DNA of 64,000 nt from Pseudomonadaceae bacterium (GTDB lineage: Bacteria; Pseudomonadota; Gammaproteobacteria; Pseudomonadales; Pseudomonadaceae). The notes under the pieces are model-generated. The model was not told the origin of the DNA and made no database searches. It saw only the letters and a program-made list of their open reading frames with translations. The DNA lies in NCBI GenBank assembly GCA_900766265.1, contig CAAFUS010000015.1:62001-126000 (forward strand). The letters are read 5' to 3'. Shown here piece by piece: positions 1 to 8,673 of the stretch. The first letter of the stretch is position 1; each line of letters starts with the position of its first letter. Position numbers and translations under genes: made by a program.

Positions 1-234
1 CTGCGCGAGCTCGGTGAAAGGGTCGCCCGGCCCGAGTCCTCATCGATCCGCATCGACCTCGCGGCGCAGACGATCACCCTCGACGACGGGCGCACGATCG
101 GGTTCGCCATCGACGCCCTGCGCAAGGAAGCGCTCCTGCTCGGGCTTGACGCCATCGGCAGCACGCTGCAGCGCACCGATCAGATCAAGGCATTCGAGGC
201 CTGGCATCTTCAGGCCAACCCCTGGTTGGCCTGA
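1..234 (+). CDS. leuD: 3-isopropylmalate dehydratase small subunit, C-terminal part
   Basis: Only the last 77 residues are present; the 5' end lies outside the window. The sequence carries the C-terminal LeuD pattern: a strand with IRIDLAAQTITLDDGR, then FAIDALRKEALLLGLDAIG, then TLQRTDQIKAFEAW near the end. In this family the small subunit pairs with LeuC to isomerise 2-isopropylmalate to 3-isopropylmalate in leucine synthesis. The variant KEALLLGLDAIG differs from the RHCLLNGLDDIG of housekeeping LeuD, so it may be a paralogue acting on a related malate derivative. The next gene is an unrelated TerC gene, so this is the end of its operon. The family is fairly sure, the exact substrate is not. 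Confidence 0.8.
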   Translation: MRELGERVARPESSSIRIDLAAQTITLDDGRTIGFAIDALRKEALLLGLDAIGSTLQRTDQIKAFEAWHLQANPWLA

Positions 235-496
235 AGACTGGCATAAGGCGTGCAGAAAGGCACGGTTGCTGCGGCCCCACCTCCTCGAGCGGCTGAGCGG
301 AGCGGCGTCTGCAGCGATTGCGGCTTCCTGCCGGTAAGTCATCAGCTCATGAGAAAGAAGAATAACGGGCGACGAAGATGCCTGTTGTTTCGCCTTGGGT
401 GCCGCCGTATATTGAAACGGTGATGCCGGGCCCCTCTGGCGGTTGATACCGCGATGTCGGAATCACAGTCTTTAACTATGACTGAGGAGGGGCTCG

Positions 497-1537
497 ATGA
501 ACGCCCTAGAACCGTTTCTCCTTGCCGAGTTCTTCGGCACGGCCACCTGGCTGTGGCTGGTTTTCATATCCATCGTCGTTGCACTGCTGGTTTTCGATCT
601 CGGTGTCCTGCACCGTGACAATCGAGAAATCGGCGTGCGCGAGAGCCTGTTGTTGTCTGGCGGGTACATCACGGCCGGCCTGCTGTTCGGCCTTTGGGTG
701 TTCCATCAGAAAGGCAGCGATGCCGGCATGGACTACCTGACGGGCTTTCTTGTCGAGAAGTCGTTGTCCATGGACAACGTCTTTCTCATGGCCATGATAT
801 TCAGCTCCCTGGCCATCCCCCGGCAGTACCAGCACAAGGTGTTGTTCTGGGGAATCATGGGTGTGCTGGTGCTGCGCGCGATAATGATCGGGCTTGGCGC
901 GGCGCTGATTCACCAGTTCAGCTGGATCCTCTATGTGTTCGGCGTGTTCCTGGCCGTGACGGGCATCAGGATGCTGTTCAGCCCGGTCGACGACCATCCC
1001 GATCTCGAAGGCAACCTGCTGGTCAGGTTCCTTCGCCGTCATCTGCGGGTGACCGACCGCCTGCACGGGCAGCGCTTCTTCGTCCGGCAACCCGGAGAGG
1101 GTGGAAAAGCGGTCCTGTGGGTGACGCCTCTTTTCCTCGCGCTGATCCTGATCGAATGCGCGGATCTGGTGTTCGCCGTGGACAGCGTGCCCGCGGTGTT
1201 CGCCATCACCCAGGACCCCTTCATCGTCTACACGTCGAACATTTTCGCGATTCTCGGGTTGCGGGCGCTGTACTTCGCGCTGGCGGCGCTCATCCATCGC
1301 TTCGCCTACCTCAAGTACGCGCTGGCCCTGATCCTGATATTCATCGGCACCAAGATCACGCTGGTCGGCATCATCGGCAAGATCCCCTCGGTCATCTCGC
1401 TGGCGGTCACCTTAGGGTTGCTCGCCGGCGGGGTGTTGCTTTCGCTCTACAAGACCCGGGGCGAGCCCGTACTCGTACAGGGTTCGGACGCGACGCCGGG
1501 ATCGCTGGCCCCGGACCCGAACGCTCACCGGGACTGA
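497..1537 (+). CDS. TerC/Alx family integral membrane protein
   Basis: A 346-residue membrane protein with about nine hydrophobic helices. It carries the TerC/Alx features FDLGVLHRDNREIGVRESL near residues 34-52, EKSLSMDNVF near residues 88-97, and a second acidic membrane motif ECADLVFAVDSVPAVFAI in the middle. The paired acidic membrane segments are known in the family to bind or export metals, mainly Mn2+, and are linked to tellurite and alkaline-pH responses. The start is fixed by a strong GAGGAGGGG site 5 bases upstream. E. coli alx has a Mn/pH riboswitch; I looked for its conserved blocks in the 260-base leader and did not find them. It is monocistronic, ending in a clear hairpin. Confidence 0.9.
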   Translation: MNALEPFLLAEFFGTATWLWLVFISIVVALLVFDLGVLHRDNREIGVRESLLLSGGYITAGLLFGLWVFHQKGSDAGMDYLTGFLVEKSLSMDNVFLMAMIFSSLAIPRQYQHKVLFWGIMGVLVLRAIMIGLGAALIHQFSWILYVFGVFLAVTGIRMLFSPVDDHPDLEGNLLVRFLRRHLRVTDRLHGQRFFVRQPGEGGKAVLWVTPLFLALILIECADLVFAVDSVPAVFAITQDPFIVYTSNIFAILGLRALYFALAALIHRFAYLKYALALILIFIGTKITLVGIIGKIPSVISLAVTLGLLAGGVLLSLYKTRGEPVLVQGSDATPGSLAPDPNAHRD

Positions 1538-1568
1538 TCGGCACGGCGAAGACGAAAAAAAGCGACAG

Positions 1569-1599
1569 CTGAAAGGCCCGGCATTGCCGGGCCTTTCAG
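1569..1599 (+). terminator. Terminator hairpin after the TerC gene
   Basis: Perfect inverted repeat CTGAAAGGCCCGGC / GCCGGGCCTTTCAG with a 3-base loop, 31 bases after the TerC stop. It is preceded by an A-run and lacks a long T-run on the plus strand, so it may work mainly as a stable stem. Confidence 0.7.
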
Positions 1600-1704
1600 C
1601 TCATGCGCGCGCAAGATACCGATAGCGGTAGCAGACAGACGAAAGCACGAGGCCGAAGCGGAGTGCACACTGAAACTGTCCAGTTACCGAACAGGAGTGC
1701 GCCC

Positions 1705-2262
1705 ATGACCCGCTACGTCAAAACCGACTTTCCCTTGCACGATGCCCGCTGTCATCTGGAGACCGGTCCGATCGTGCTGGTGAGCTCCGCCTGGCAAGGC
1801 GAAACAGACATCATGACCATGGGCTGGCACATGATGCTGCAGTTCACGCCCGCGCTGTTCGGCTGCTACGTATGGGAAGGGAACCACAGCTACGAGCTGA
1901 TCCGCCGCAGCCGCGAATGCGTGATCAACGTGCCGACGGCAGACCTGGCCGATATCGTCGTCAACGTCGGCAACAGCACGGGCACGGATCTGGACAAGTT
2001 CGAAGCCTTTGGGCTGACCGCCGCGCCAGCCGAGTGCGTGGCTGCGCCCCTGATCGACGACTGCTACGCCAACTTCGAGTGTCGCCTGGCAGATGATAGG
2101 CAGATCGACGAGTACGGATTGTTCATCTGGGAGATCGTCAAAGCGCACGTGGCGCCGGCCGTGACCGAACCGGAAACACTGCATTACCGCGGGCGCGGGC
2201 AGTTCATGGTCGCCGGGCGTGTGCTCGATTACATCGACCGGTTCAAGCCCCAGAACCTCTAG
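1705..2262 (+). CDS. Flavin reductase-like domain protein (FMN-binding split barrel)
   Basis: A 185-residue protein of the flavin reductase/DIM6-NTAB family. Visible marks are the early VLVSSAWQGETDIMTMGW strand pair, the HSYELIRRSRECVINVP segment typical of the flavin-binding barrel, and VGNSTGTDLDKFEAFGL, a helix found in this family. Members bind FMN and either reduce flavin for a partner oxygenase or act as stand-alone oxidoreductases; no oxygenase partner is adjacent. ATG 1705 is preferred because AGGAG lies 8 bases upstream; an in-frame extension to 1603 has no such site and overlaps the terminator. Its stop overlaps the convergent AraC gene by four bases. Confidence 0.85.
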   Translation: MTRYVKTDFPLHDARCHLETGPIVLVSSAWQGETDIMTMGWHMMLQFTPALFGCYVWEGNHSYELIRRSRECVINVPTADLADIVVNVGNSTGTDLDKFEAFGLTAAPAECVAAPLIDDCYANFECRLADDRQIDEYGLFIWEIVKAHVAPAVTEPETLHYRGRGQFMVAGRVLDYIDRFKPQNL

Positions 2263-3227
2263 CCGCGCTCAGGGTTGCGATAGGCGCTCGGCGTCACGCC
2301 TACTTCGCGGCGGAACACCTGGGAGAAATGGCTGGGGCTCGAATAGCCGACCTCCAGGCCGATGTCGATCACGCTGAGGTCGGTATCGAGCAGCAACTCG
2401 CGCGCCCGGGCCATGCGCAGGCGGATGAAGTATTGCGAGGGCGACACGCCGGTGGCCCGCTTGAACAGCCGGCTGAAGTGGTACTCGCTCAGTTGCGCCG
2501 CCTCTGCCAGATCCGTCAGGGAGAACTCTTCTGCCAGACGCTCGCGCATGAACGCCACGACCCGGCGCAGCTTGTAGGCTTGCAGCGCATTGCTGCGCCG
2601 GGTCGTGGAGGCCGGATCACGGTAGGTACGTATCAGGTGGATCGTGAGCGCCTGCGCGAGGCTGTGCACATACAGCGGACTGGGCTCGCGCCGCTCGATG
2701 AGTTCCAGGCGCAGCTGTTCCAGCAGCATGCGCACCAGCGCATCCTGGCCCCCGGAAATATCGAGGAAGTTGACCGGCTCGGCGTGGCTGCCCAGCAAAT
2801 CCCGCGCGGCCTGGTCGACCAGCGAATGGGCGAGATACAGATGCATCACCTCGAAGGTGTCGCATCCTTGGGTTTGCCAGCGCATCTCGTAGGGCAGGGC
2901 AGAGCTGGTCAGGTAGAAGTCGCCTACCTGCACGTCGGCCGCTTCCCACTCACCGCCCAAGGTGCGTTCTTCGACCCTGGCGGCACCCGACAGCACCATG
3001 ACCAGCAGTGGCTCGGCTACCGCCGGCACCAGGATGGGTTCGGTGATGCTGCGATGGGTGAACAGCTGCAGCACCACATCCTTGAACCCTGGCTGCTGTG
3101 GCAACGCCAGGTGTTCGCTCGGCATGTACTGCAGCATGGATTCGGCGTGAATTCGTCGGGCGGCGTTCCGCTGGGCGGCGCTCCGCTCGGCTTGCGCAGG
3201 GTGATCGGCTGGGTCGGATTGATTCAC
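2259..3227 (-). CDS. AraC family transcriptional regulator with N-terminal cupin
   Basis: A 322-residue regulator. The last 100 residues form the double helix-turn-helix of AraC proteins (FSLTDLAEAAQLSEYHFSRL, then DIGLEVGYSSPSHFSQVFRR followed by GVTPSAYR). The N-terminal half looks like a small cupin sensor domain. The annotated start is GTG at 3227 with a weak ribosome binding site; an internal ATG at 3137 is possible and would remove a charged 30-residue leader. It is convergent with the flavin-reductase gene. Target genes are not evident; the SnoaL/WrbA genes read away from it on the same strand upstream. Family assignment is secure. Confidence 0.88.
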   Translation of the reverse strand: MNQSDPADHPAQAERSAAQRNAARRIHAESMLQYMPSEHLALPQQPGFKDVVLQLFTHRSITEPILVPAVAEPLLVMVLSGAARVEERTLGGEWEAADVQVGDFYLTSSALPYEMRWQTQGCDTFEVMHLYLAHSLVDQAARDLLGSHAEPVNFLDISGGQDALVRMLLEQLRLELIERREPSPLYVHSLAQALTIHLIRTYRDPASTTRRSNALQAYKLRRVVAFMRERLAEEFSLTDLAEAAQLSEYHFSRLFKRATGVSPSQYFIRLRMARARELLLDTDLSVIDIGLEVGYSSPSHFSQVFRREVGVTPSAYRNPERG

Positions 3228-3310
3228 GAGCGACCATCATCGACAAAGCCCTCGGGCGAGGGCGGCGGTCGATAGGGTAGCGCAGCGGTGTGACGCTGCA
3301 AGGCCTGGTA

Positions 3311-3727
3311 TCAGCTGGCCAGTGAGGGGATCTGAGCGTCGAGCGCGATGGCCGCGCGCACCGGGTCGAAGTACTCGCGGATGAACGCGAGCTTGCCGTT
3401 TTCCACGCGCACGAACAGCACGTAGTCCTGTTCGTAACGGCGGCCGGTCGGCTTGATCACGCCTTCGGCCTTGACCTCGGCGCTGGCTTCGGACGGGTTG
3501 GCGCCGGGGTGGATTTTCAGATCGAAGAAGCGGAAGTGCTCGACGGCGCCGACGAACCAGCCGACATGGCCCAGCACCTGATCGCGTCCCACCAGCCGGG
3601 CGGGATGCCCCAGTGTTGGTGCGAAAGGCAGCTCCCAGTTCAGGTCGTCGGCAATCAATGTCTTCCAACGCGTGTGGTCGTCAACGAAGGTCGCAAAATG
3701 CAGCTCAAGCAGTTCGGCGGCGGTCAT
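3311..3727 (-). CDS. SnoaL-like / NTF2-fold protein
   Basis: A 138-residue protein with the small cone-shaped NTF2/SnoaL fold pattern: an N-terminal helix pair (ELLELHFATFVDDHTRWKTL), a central LNWELPFAPTLGHPARLVGR segment, and the C-terminal strands YVLFVRVENGKLAFIREYFD characteristic of the family. Proteins of this type are isomerases, hydrolases or binding proteins for small hydrophobic or quinone-like molecules. ATG 3727 has AGGAG 9 bases upstream and is preferred to longer in-frame starts that would run through the hairpin behind wrbA. It lies just downstream of wrbA on the same strand, separated by that hairpin, so partial read-through is likely. Substrate unknown. Confidence 0.82.
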   Translation of the reverse strand: MTAAELLELHFATFVDDHTRWKTLIADDLNWELPFAPTLGHPARLVGRDQVLGHVGWFVGAVEHFRFFDLKIHPGANPSEASAEVKAEGVIKPTGRRYEQDYVLFVRVENGKLAFIREYFDPVRAAIALDAQIPSLAS

Positions 3728-3756
3728 GGCCTGCGCTCCTGTACGAATCGGATTAG

Positions 3757-3782
3757 GAAAGGGCCCGGTCCCGGGCCCCTTC
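3757..3782 (-). terminator. Hairpin between wrbA and the SnoaL-like gene
   Basis: GC-rich stem GAAGGGGCCCGG / CCGGGCCCTTTC (12 pairs with one mismatch, 2-base loop) in the 58-base gap. On the minus strand it is followed by TTTCC. It may terminate wrbA partly or stabilise its 3' end. Confidence 0.6.
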
Positions 3783-3785
3783 AGA

Positions 3786-4385
3786 TCAACCAAACAGCTT
3801 GGTGGCGGTACGGGCGATGAGTTCGCCCTGGTGACGTGCCCCGGCCAGCTCGGTCTCGCTCGGCTGGCGCGAGCCGTCGCCGCCAGTGATGGTGGTCGCA
3901 CCGTATGGCGCGCCGCCGACCACTTCCGAAACACCCATCTGCCCCTGGTGGCTGTACGGCAAGCCGACGATGGTCATACCGAAGTGCAGCAGGTTGGTGA
4001 TGATCGAGAACAGCGTGGTTTCCTGGCCGCCGTGTTGTGTGGCGGATGCGGTGAAGGCGCCGCCAACCTTGCCATTCAGAGCGCCGCGGGCCCAGAGGCC
4101 GCCCGCCTGGTCTAGGAACGCCGCCATCTGGCTACTGATACGGCCGAAGCGCGTACCGGTGCCGACGATGATGGCGTCGTAGTGTTCGAGCTCGGCGACG
4201 GTGGCCACCGGAGCGGATTGGTCGAGCTTGAAGTAGGCGTTGCGGGCAACCTCTTCAGGCACCGTTTCAGGAACGCGCTTGACGTCGACCTGCGCACCAG
4301 CAGCACGTGCGCCCTCGGCCACAGCGTGGGCCATCGTTTCCAGGTGACCGTAGGACGAGTAGTAAAGAACCAGAACCTTTGCCAT
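3786..4385 (-). CDS. wrbA: NAD(P)H:quinone oxidoreductase WrbA (copy 1)
   Basis: A 199-residue flavodoxin-fold protein. It has the FMN phosphate loop YYSSYGHLETMA (residues 8-19), the GTGTRFGRISSQM loop that contacts the isoalloxazine ring, and the QHGGQETTLFSI segment, all diagnostic of WrbA. WrbA is a tetrameric FMN enzyme that reduces quinones by two electrons and so limits redox cycling. Start is set by AAGGAG 6-11 bases upstream. A second gene of the same length at 46475-47074 differs at about 18 positions by eye. LysR and pirin genes lie upstream and the SnoaL-like gene downstream, suggesting a quinone/electrophile stress locus. Confidence 0.95.
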   Translation of the reverse strand: MAKVLVLYYSSYGHLETMAHAVAEGARAAGAQVDVKRVPETVPEEVARNAYFKLDQSAPVATVAELEHYDAIIVGTGTRFGRISSQMAAFLDQAGGLWARGALNGKVGGAFTASATQHGGQETTLFSIITNLLHFGMTIVGLPYSHQGQMGVSEVVGGAPYGATTITGGDGSRQPSETELAGARHQGELIARTATKLFG

Positions 4386-4505
4386 GAGATGTCTCCTTAA
4401 CGTTGTGGCTGACAGTGTGTCGCCGCGATGGAGAGCACTTTCTCATGGGCTTAGGTTCGGCAAAAGCCAGCTAATGTCGAGCGTTACGTTCGAATTAATC
4501 GAACA

Positions 4506-5411
4506 TCAGGCAGCCTGGGATTGCTCCTTGAAGCGCTCGATCAGCCAGCGCGCGGCTGGGCCGGGTGGCGTGTCGGTACGGTAGATGACGTCGAACAGAT
4601 AGTCGCCGCCGGCGCAGTCGGGTAGGTCCAGGCACACGAGCCGTCCGTTGGCCAGATCGTCGCGAATCATCGGTTCGGGCATGTTGCCCCAGCCGATGCC
4701 CTCGCGAAGCAGCATATGCTTGGCGCCCAGGTCCGCAAGCCGCCAGGTCCGCGTCCCGACCACTGCGAACTCTTGGTCTCCCGTGAGTTTGGAGCGGTCG
4801 GTGAGCACCAGCTGCACGTGTTCCCGCCCGGCGCCCGGCTCATGGGGTCCGGCAGCGGCCAGTGGATGGGTCGGCGCGGCCACCGGGATCAACGCGACCT
4901 TGCCTGCGCCGATGCGCTCGATCCCGTCGATGCTCATGGTGAGTGGACCGCTGACGCCCAGCGTCGCGCCCCGATTGAGCACCCGCTGCGTCACCGCACC
5001 CAGCGCCTCCATATGCAGGTGAAGGGAGACCGTTGGGAATTGCTCGCGGAAGGCCTTGAGCGCGTCCACCACCCGCTCGCTCGGCAGCATCACGTCCAGC
5101 ACCAGGTGCACTTCGGCCTCGAGCCCGTGCAGCAGGCCGCGGACCTTGGCGCGCAAACCGTCGATGCCACTATAGATAGTGCGTGCCTCGGCGAGCACGG
5201 TGCGCCCGGCATCGGTCAGCTGCGGTTTGCGGGTCGTCTTGCGGTCGAACAGGCTGACGCCCAGCTGCAATTCCAGGTTGGCGATCGAATAGCTCACCAC
5301 CGACGTGGCGCGATGCAGCTTGCGCGCGGCTCCGGCAAAGCTGCCTACCTCCACGACCGTCAGAAACACGCGCAGCTGGTCCAGCGTAGGGGTGCCGGGA
5401 TCGGAGATCAT
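4506..5411 (-). CDS. LysR family transcriptional regulator
   Basis: A 301-residue LysR regulator. The N-terminal winged helix-turn-helix is seen at residues about 9-68 (LDQLRVFLTVVEVGSFAGAA, then RKLHRATSVVSYSIANLE), followed by a linker helix and a periplasmic-binding-like effector domain that includes the C-terminal ARWLIERFKE helix. It is divergent from the pirin gene, with 104 bases between the starts, the usual layout in which a LysR protein controls the neighbour. It is also immediately upstream of wrbA on the same strand. The co-inducer cannot be read from sequence. Confidence 0.92.
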   Translation of the reverse strand: MISDPGTPTLDQLRVFLTVVEVGSFAGAARKLHRATSVVSYSIANLELQLGVSLFDRKTTRKPQLTDAGRTVLAEARTIYSGIDGLRAKVRGLLHGLEAEVHLVLDVMLPSERVVDALKAFREQFPTVSLHLHMEALGAVTQRVLNRGATLGVSGPLTMSIDGIERIGAGKVALIPVAAPTHPLAAAGPHEPGAGREHVQLVLTDRSKLTGDQEFAVVGTRTWRLADLGAKHMLLREGIGWGNMPEPMIRDDLANGRLVCLDLPDCAGGDYLFDVIYRTDTPPGPAARWLIERFKEQSQAA

Positions 5412-5515
5412 TTCTAATTCCTCGAACGGTTTGGCGCATATTATCCGGGTTTTGCTGAAAAGCTAGCGGGCCTAGAGTGGCTTCACATCCATCAGCCGCT
5501 CAGCGAGATTCCGCC
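5412..5515. promoter_or_regulatory. Divergent lysR/pirin promoter region
   Basis: A 104-base gap between divergent starts, AT-richer than its surroundings (around TGGCGCATATTATCC). It is expected to hold both promoters and the LysR binding site. I could not pick out one convincing T-N11-A palindrome. Confidence 0.4.
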
Positions 5516-6430
5516 ATGACGCTTCATACCGCAGCCTCCTCGATCGAACAGATCATCCTGCCCAACGTACGCGACATCGGTGGGTTCGATGTACGCCGCG
5601 CGCTGCCCTCGGCGCAGCGGCGCATGGTGGGCCCTTTCGTCTTCCTCGACAGCTTCGGGCCTGTGGTTTTCGGCGCCGGGGAGGGCGTGGACACTCGCCC
5701 GCATCCCCATATCGGCCTGGCCACGATCAGCTACCTGCTCCAGGGTGAAATGCTGCACCGCGACAGCGCTGGCCATATGCAGCAGCTGCAGGCCGGCGAG
5801 GTGAACCTGATGGTTGCCGGCCGCGGCATCGTCCACTCCGAGCGGTCCAGCGATCCGGTACGCGCCACCGGCAGCACGCTCATGGGCCTACAGGCCTGGG
5901 TGGCGCTGCCTGAAGCGCATGAAGAGACCGATCCGGGCTTCCAGCACCTGGCTACGCCCTCACTTCCGACGGTAGAGGGCGACGGCGTAACGTTGCGGCT
6001 GTTGGCGGGCTCGCTCGAAGGCCAGCACGCCTCGACCCGCACGTTTTCAGACCTGTTCTATGCCGACCTGCAGCTGCAGGCCGGTGCGCGCTATCACCTC
6101 TCTGCCGAGCATATCGAGCGCGCCCTCTATGTGGTCAGCGGCGAAGTAGAAGTGGTCGGCCAGGCCGGGCGTTTCGGTGCGGACCAGCTCGTGGTACTTC
6201 GGCCCGGCAGTGACGTCGTCATTCAAGCACGCCAGGGCGCAAGGCTGATGGTGCTCGGCGGCGAGCCGCTCGAAGGGCCTCGCCACATCTACTGGAACTT
6301 CGTCTCCAGCCGGCAGGAGCGGATTCTTCAGGCCGCCGAGGACTGGCGCGCGCGCCGCTTTCCCGATGTGCCAGGCGACAACGACTACATCCCACTGCCC
6401 GAAACCGGCACGCGCTGGCGCTTCAAATAA
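5516..6430 (+). CDS. Pirin family protein (cupin)
   Basis: A 304-residue bicupin of the pirin family. The N-terminal domain shows the metal-binding residues HPHIGL (two His) and GIVHSE (His and Glu), with VGPFVFLDSFGP and RPHPHIGLATISYLLQGE typical of pirins. The C-terminal cupin begins near SDLFYADLQLQAGARYHL. Bacterial pirins bind Fe or Ni; several have quercetinase activity and others modulate metabolic enzymes. ATG 5516 gives the normal family length; a GTG at 5477 would add 13 residues without support. It is controlled presumably by the divergent LysR gene. No second gene follows in the operon. Confidence 0.93.
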   Translation: MTLHTAASSIEQIILPNVRDIGGFDVRRALPSAQRRMVGPFVFLDSFGPVVFGAGEGVDTRPHPHIGLATISYLLQGEMLHRDSAGHMQQLQAGEVNLMVAGRGIVHSERSSDPVRATGSTLMGLQAWVALPEAHEETDPGFQHLATPSLPTVEGDGVTLRLLAGSLEGQHASTRTFSDLFYADLQLQAGARYHLSAEHIERALYVVSGEVEVVGQAGRFGADQLVVLRPGSDVVIQARQGARLMVLGGEPLEGPRHIYWNFVSSRQERILQAAEDWRARRFPDVPGDNDYIPLPETGTRWRFK

Positions 6431-6435
6431 CCTCC

Positions 6436-6573
6436 AGCCCCGCGCAGCTTGGCGCAAAACTCCGACAGTCCGGGCAAGCCCGCAAAGGCCCCAGTGGCCA
6501 GCCTGCGAGACAGTAGAGCCGTCATCAACGACGGCACCCAGACCCGCGCAGCCGGCGGACGTCTCGCTGGCCT
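6436..6573. repeat. Duplicated leader element, copy 1
   Basis: A 138-base segment that recurs at 9212-9349. The first 53 bases and an internal 32-base block (6501-6532) are identical between copies, with a 12-base divergent spacer of equal length. In both copies GCGAGAC (6505-6511) can pair with GTCTCGC (6561-6567) across the same 49-base interval. It lies between the pirin stop and the monooxygenase gene, 112 bases before that start. Differences do not fall in a codon pattern in the reverse frame that is open across it. Confidence 0.75.
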
Positions 6574-6685
6574 TTTCAAGGCAGCGCCTGGCTCACATCA
6601 GGCAGCGTCTCGATGTGTTGGGTGACTCGGTACCGATGGCACCGGGGTAACGCCCCTAGCTGACTAACCGACTGGAGAACCTGAC

Positions 6686-6994
6686 ATGAGCACGCTGACC
6701 AACGTTGCGTTTTTTTCGGCAAAACCCGGACAGGGCGAGGCCCTCGGCCAGCGGCTGCTGGCGCTCGTTTCACCGACCCGCCAGGAGCCCGGCTGTGTGC
6801 GGTACGACATCTATCGAGCCAGCCATTCGGGGGATCACTGGTTCGTTTATGAAGACTGGCGCGCACCCGAAGATTTCGACGCGCACATGCAAACGCCTTA
6901 CGTACGAGCGTTCATGCAGGACCTGGAGGGGCTCTGCGCAGCAGACGTCGACATTCGGACGTTCCTGATGCAATCCGAACCTTCCACCCATTGA
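6686..6994 (+). CDS. Antibiotic-biosynthesis-type monooxygenase (ABM / YgiN-like)
   Basis: A 102-residue dimeric ferredoxin-like alpha/beta protein of the ABM family. The features are an initial strand TNVAFFSAKPGQGEAL, the ARQEPGCVRYDIYR-like strand (TRQEPGCVRYDIYRASH) and FVYEDWRAPEDFDAHMQTPY, where the Glu-Asp-Trp and His residues shape the active pocket. Such proteins oxidise quinols or polycyclic phenols without cofactors; E. coli YgiN acts on menadiol. It is 16 bases ahead of an SDR gene on the same strand and probably cotranscribed with it. The duplicated leader element lies upstream. Confidence 0.88.
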   Translation: MSTLTNVAFFSAKPGQGEALGQRLLALVSPTRQEPGCVRYDIYRASHSGDHWFVYEDWRAPEDFDAHMQTPYVRAFMQDLEGLCAADVDIRTFLMQSEPSTH

Positions 6995-7010
6995 TCTTTC
7001 GGAGGTCGTC

Positions 7011-7853
7011 ATGACTGTTCAAAAAACATGGCTGGTGACCGGCTGCTCGACTGGGTTTGGGCGCCACATAGCGACGCATCTATTGAAATGTGGCGAGCGA
7101 GTGGTCGTCACAGCACGCAATGCTGAGCAGGTAAAAGACCTCGCCAATTTGGGCGATGCGCTGGTACTGCCCCTTGATGTGACCAACCGGGAACAGGCTA
7201 ACCAGGTGGCTGCCGAGGCACAGCAGGCCTTCGGCAGCATCGACGTGCTGGTGAACAATGCAGGTATTGGCTACTTCGCTGCAGTGGAAGAAACCGACGC
7301 CAACACAGCGCGCCGGCTGTTCGAGGTCAACCTCTTCGGCGCTGCCAACATGATCCATGCGGTGCTGCCAGGGATGCGTCAGCACCGCAACGGGATGATC
7401 GTCAACCTGACATCCATCGGCGGGCTCGTAGGCTTTCCGGCGGTGGGCTACTACTGCGCGAGCAAGTTTGCCCTCGAGGGGCTTTCCGAGACGCTTCGCG
7501 CGGAGGTATCGCCACTCGGCATTCAGGTCATGACCGTCGAGCCCAGCGGGTTTCGTACCGAGTGGGCAGGGTCTTCTGCTGAAGTGACAAACGCCATCCC
7601 CGACTACGACGCCACGGCAGGCGAGGCGCGCCGCGCCTACCACGCTTCGGTTGGCAAGCAGGCGGGAGATCCGGCCCGCGCCGCTGCGGCGATCCATCAG
7701 GCGGTCAACGCAGCGCAGCCACCACAGCGCTTGCTCCTCGGTAACGAAGCCTTCGAGGTTGCGGCCACCAAGCTTGAAGCGATGAGCCGTGAGTTCCACG
7801 CATGGGAGCGGGTGACCCGAGAAGCGGACTTCCCCCAGTCGGAACGCAGCTGA
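7011..7853 (+). CDS. Short-chain dehydrogenase/reductase (SDR)
   Basis: A 280-residue classical SDR. The cofactor loop TGCSTGFG is at residues 10-17, NNAG at 82-85, catalytic Ser near 135 and YYCASK with Tyr148 and Lys152. An Arg at 36 after the second strand (TARNAE) suggests NADP(H) preference. The ribosome binding site is GGAGG 7 bases upstream. It follows the monooxygenase gene and precedes a second SDR gene at a 38-base gap, so three genes likely form one transcript. The substrate is a carbonyl or alcohol that I cannot define. A longer C-terminal helical part than minimal SDRs resembles the SDR5-like oxidoreductases. Confidence 0.9.
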   Translation: MTVQKTWLVTGCSTGFGRHIATHLLKCGERVVVTARNAEQVKDLANLGDALVLPLDVTNREQANQVAAEAQQAFGSIDVLVNNAGIGYFAAVEETDANTARRLFEVNLFGAANMIHAVLPGMRQHRNGMIVNLTSIGGLVGFPAVGYYCASKFALEGLSETLRAEVSPLGIQVMTVEPSGFRTEWAGSSAEVTNAIPDYDATAGEARRAYHASVGKQAGDPARAAAAIHQAVNAAQPPQRLLLGNEAFEVAATKLEAMSREFHAWERVTREADFPQSERS

Positions 7854-7891
7854 CAGCCGTAATCCTCCCATTCCTATACGAGGCATTGATC

Positions 7892-8659
7892 ATGAGTCGA
7901 TATGAAAACAAGGTCGCAATCGTTACAGGTGGTGGTTCTGGAATCGGCGCCGCCGCTGCCAGGCGATTCGTCAGCGAGGGCGGCTCGGTCGTTATTGCTG
8001 GACGCAATTCGAGCCGTCTGAAGGCAGTAGCCGATGAGTTACCCCAAGAGCGGGTCATGGTGCACGCCGCTGACGTTTCACGGCGCGACGCCTGTGACGA
8101 GCTGGTGCGCATCGCCAAGGCGCGTTTCGGACGGATCGATACGGTGGTGAACGCTGCAGGCATGAACCTGGTCGGCACGCTTGAGCAAACGCGGGACGAG
8201 GACTGGCGGGCCTGCATGGGCGCCGATCTGGACAGCGTGTTTTTTGTCTCGCGCGCGGCGCTGCCTTACCTCAAGGAAAGTCGAGGTTCGATCGTCAACG
8301 TCGGATCGGTGTCATCGCTGGGCGGTGGGTGGACTCACGCTGCCTATTGCGCAGCAAAAGCCGCCGTCGCCAATCTGACCCGCAGCATCGCCTGTGACTA
8401 CGGTCGCGACGGCATACGCGCGAACACCGTGTGCCCGGGCCTGACGGTCACCGACATGACCGATGCCATCATGCAGGACGAGGCCTTGCTGACCAAAGCC
8501 TGGGAGCGCATACCTCTGCAGCGCGCGGGCACCCCCGATGACATCGCCGATGCGATCTTCTTTCTTGCCAGCGATCAAGCTGCATTCATTACGGGTGCGA
8601 CCTTGGCTGTAGATGGCGGACAAACAGCCACGGATGGCGGGCCGGAATGGGGTAAGTAG
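7892..8659 (+). CDS. Short-chain dehydrogenase/reductase (SDR), FabG-like
   Basis: A 255-residue classical SDR. The loop TGGGSGIG is at residues 12-19, NAAG at 87-90, Ser near 139-141, and AYCAAK with Tyr152 and Lys156; the C-terminal FITGATLAVDGG is the usual FabG-type ending. GRNSSRL after strand two points to NADP(H). ATG 7892 is chosen because it starts the conserved Rossmann strand at normal distance; in-frame extension upstream overlaps the previous gene. Upstream sequence has only a weak GAGG-like site. It ends the operon, being followed by a long perfect inverted repeat. Confidence 0.9.
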   Translation: MSRYENKVAIVTGGGSGIGAAAARRFVSEGGSVVIAGRNSSRLKAVADELPQERVMVHAADVSRRDACDELVRIAKARFGRIDTVVNAAGMNLVGTLEQTRDEDWRACMGADLDSVFFVSRAALPYLKESRGSIVNVGSVSSLGGGWTHAAYCAAKAAVANLTRSIACDYGRDGIRANTVCPGLTVTDMTDAIMQDEALLTKAWERIPLQRAGTPDDIADAIFFLASDQAAFITGATLAVDGGQTATDGGPEWGK

Positions 8660-8673
8660 CACCCAGCCACAAT

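Noticed and set aside
234..496. Possible yybP-ykoY (Mn) riboswitch upstream of the TerC gene
   Set aside because: The family often carries one, but I could not find the conserved blocks in the leader; only generic stems.
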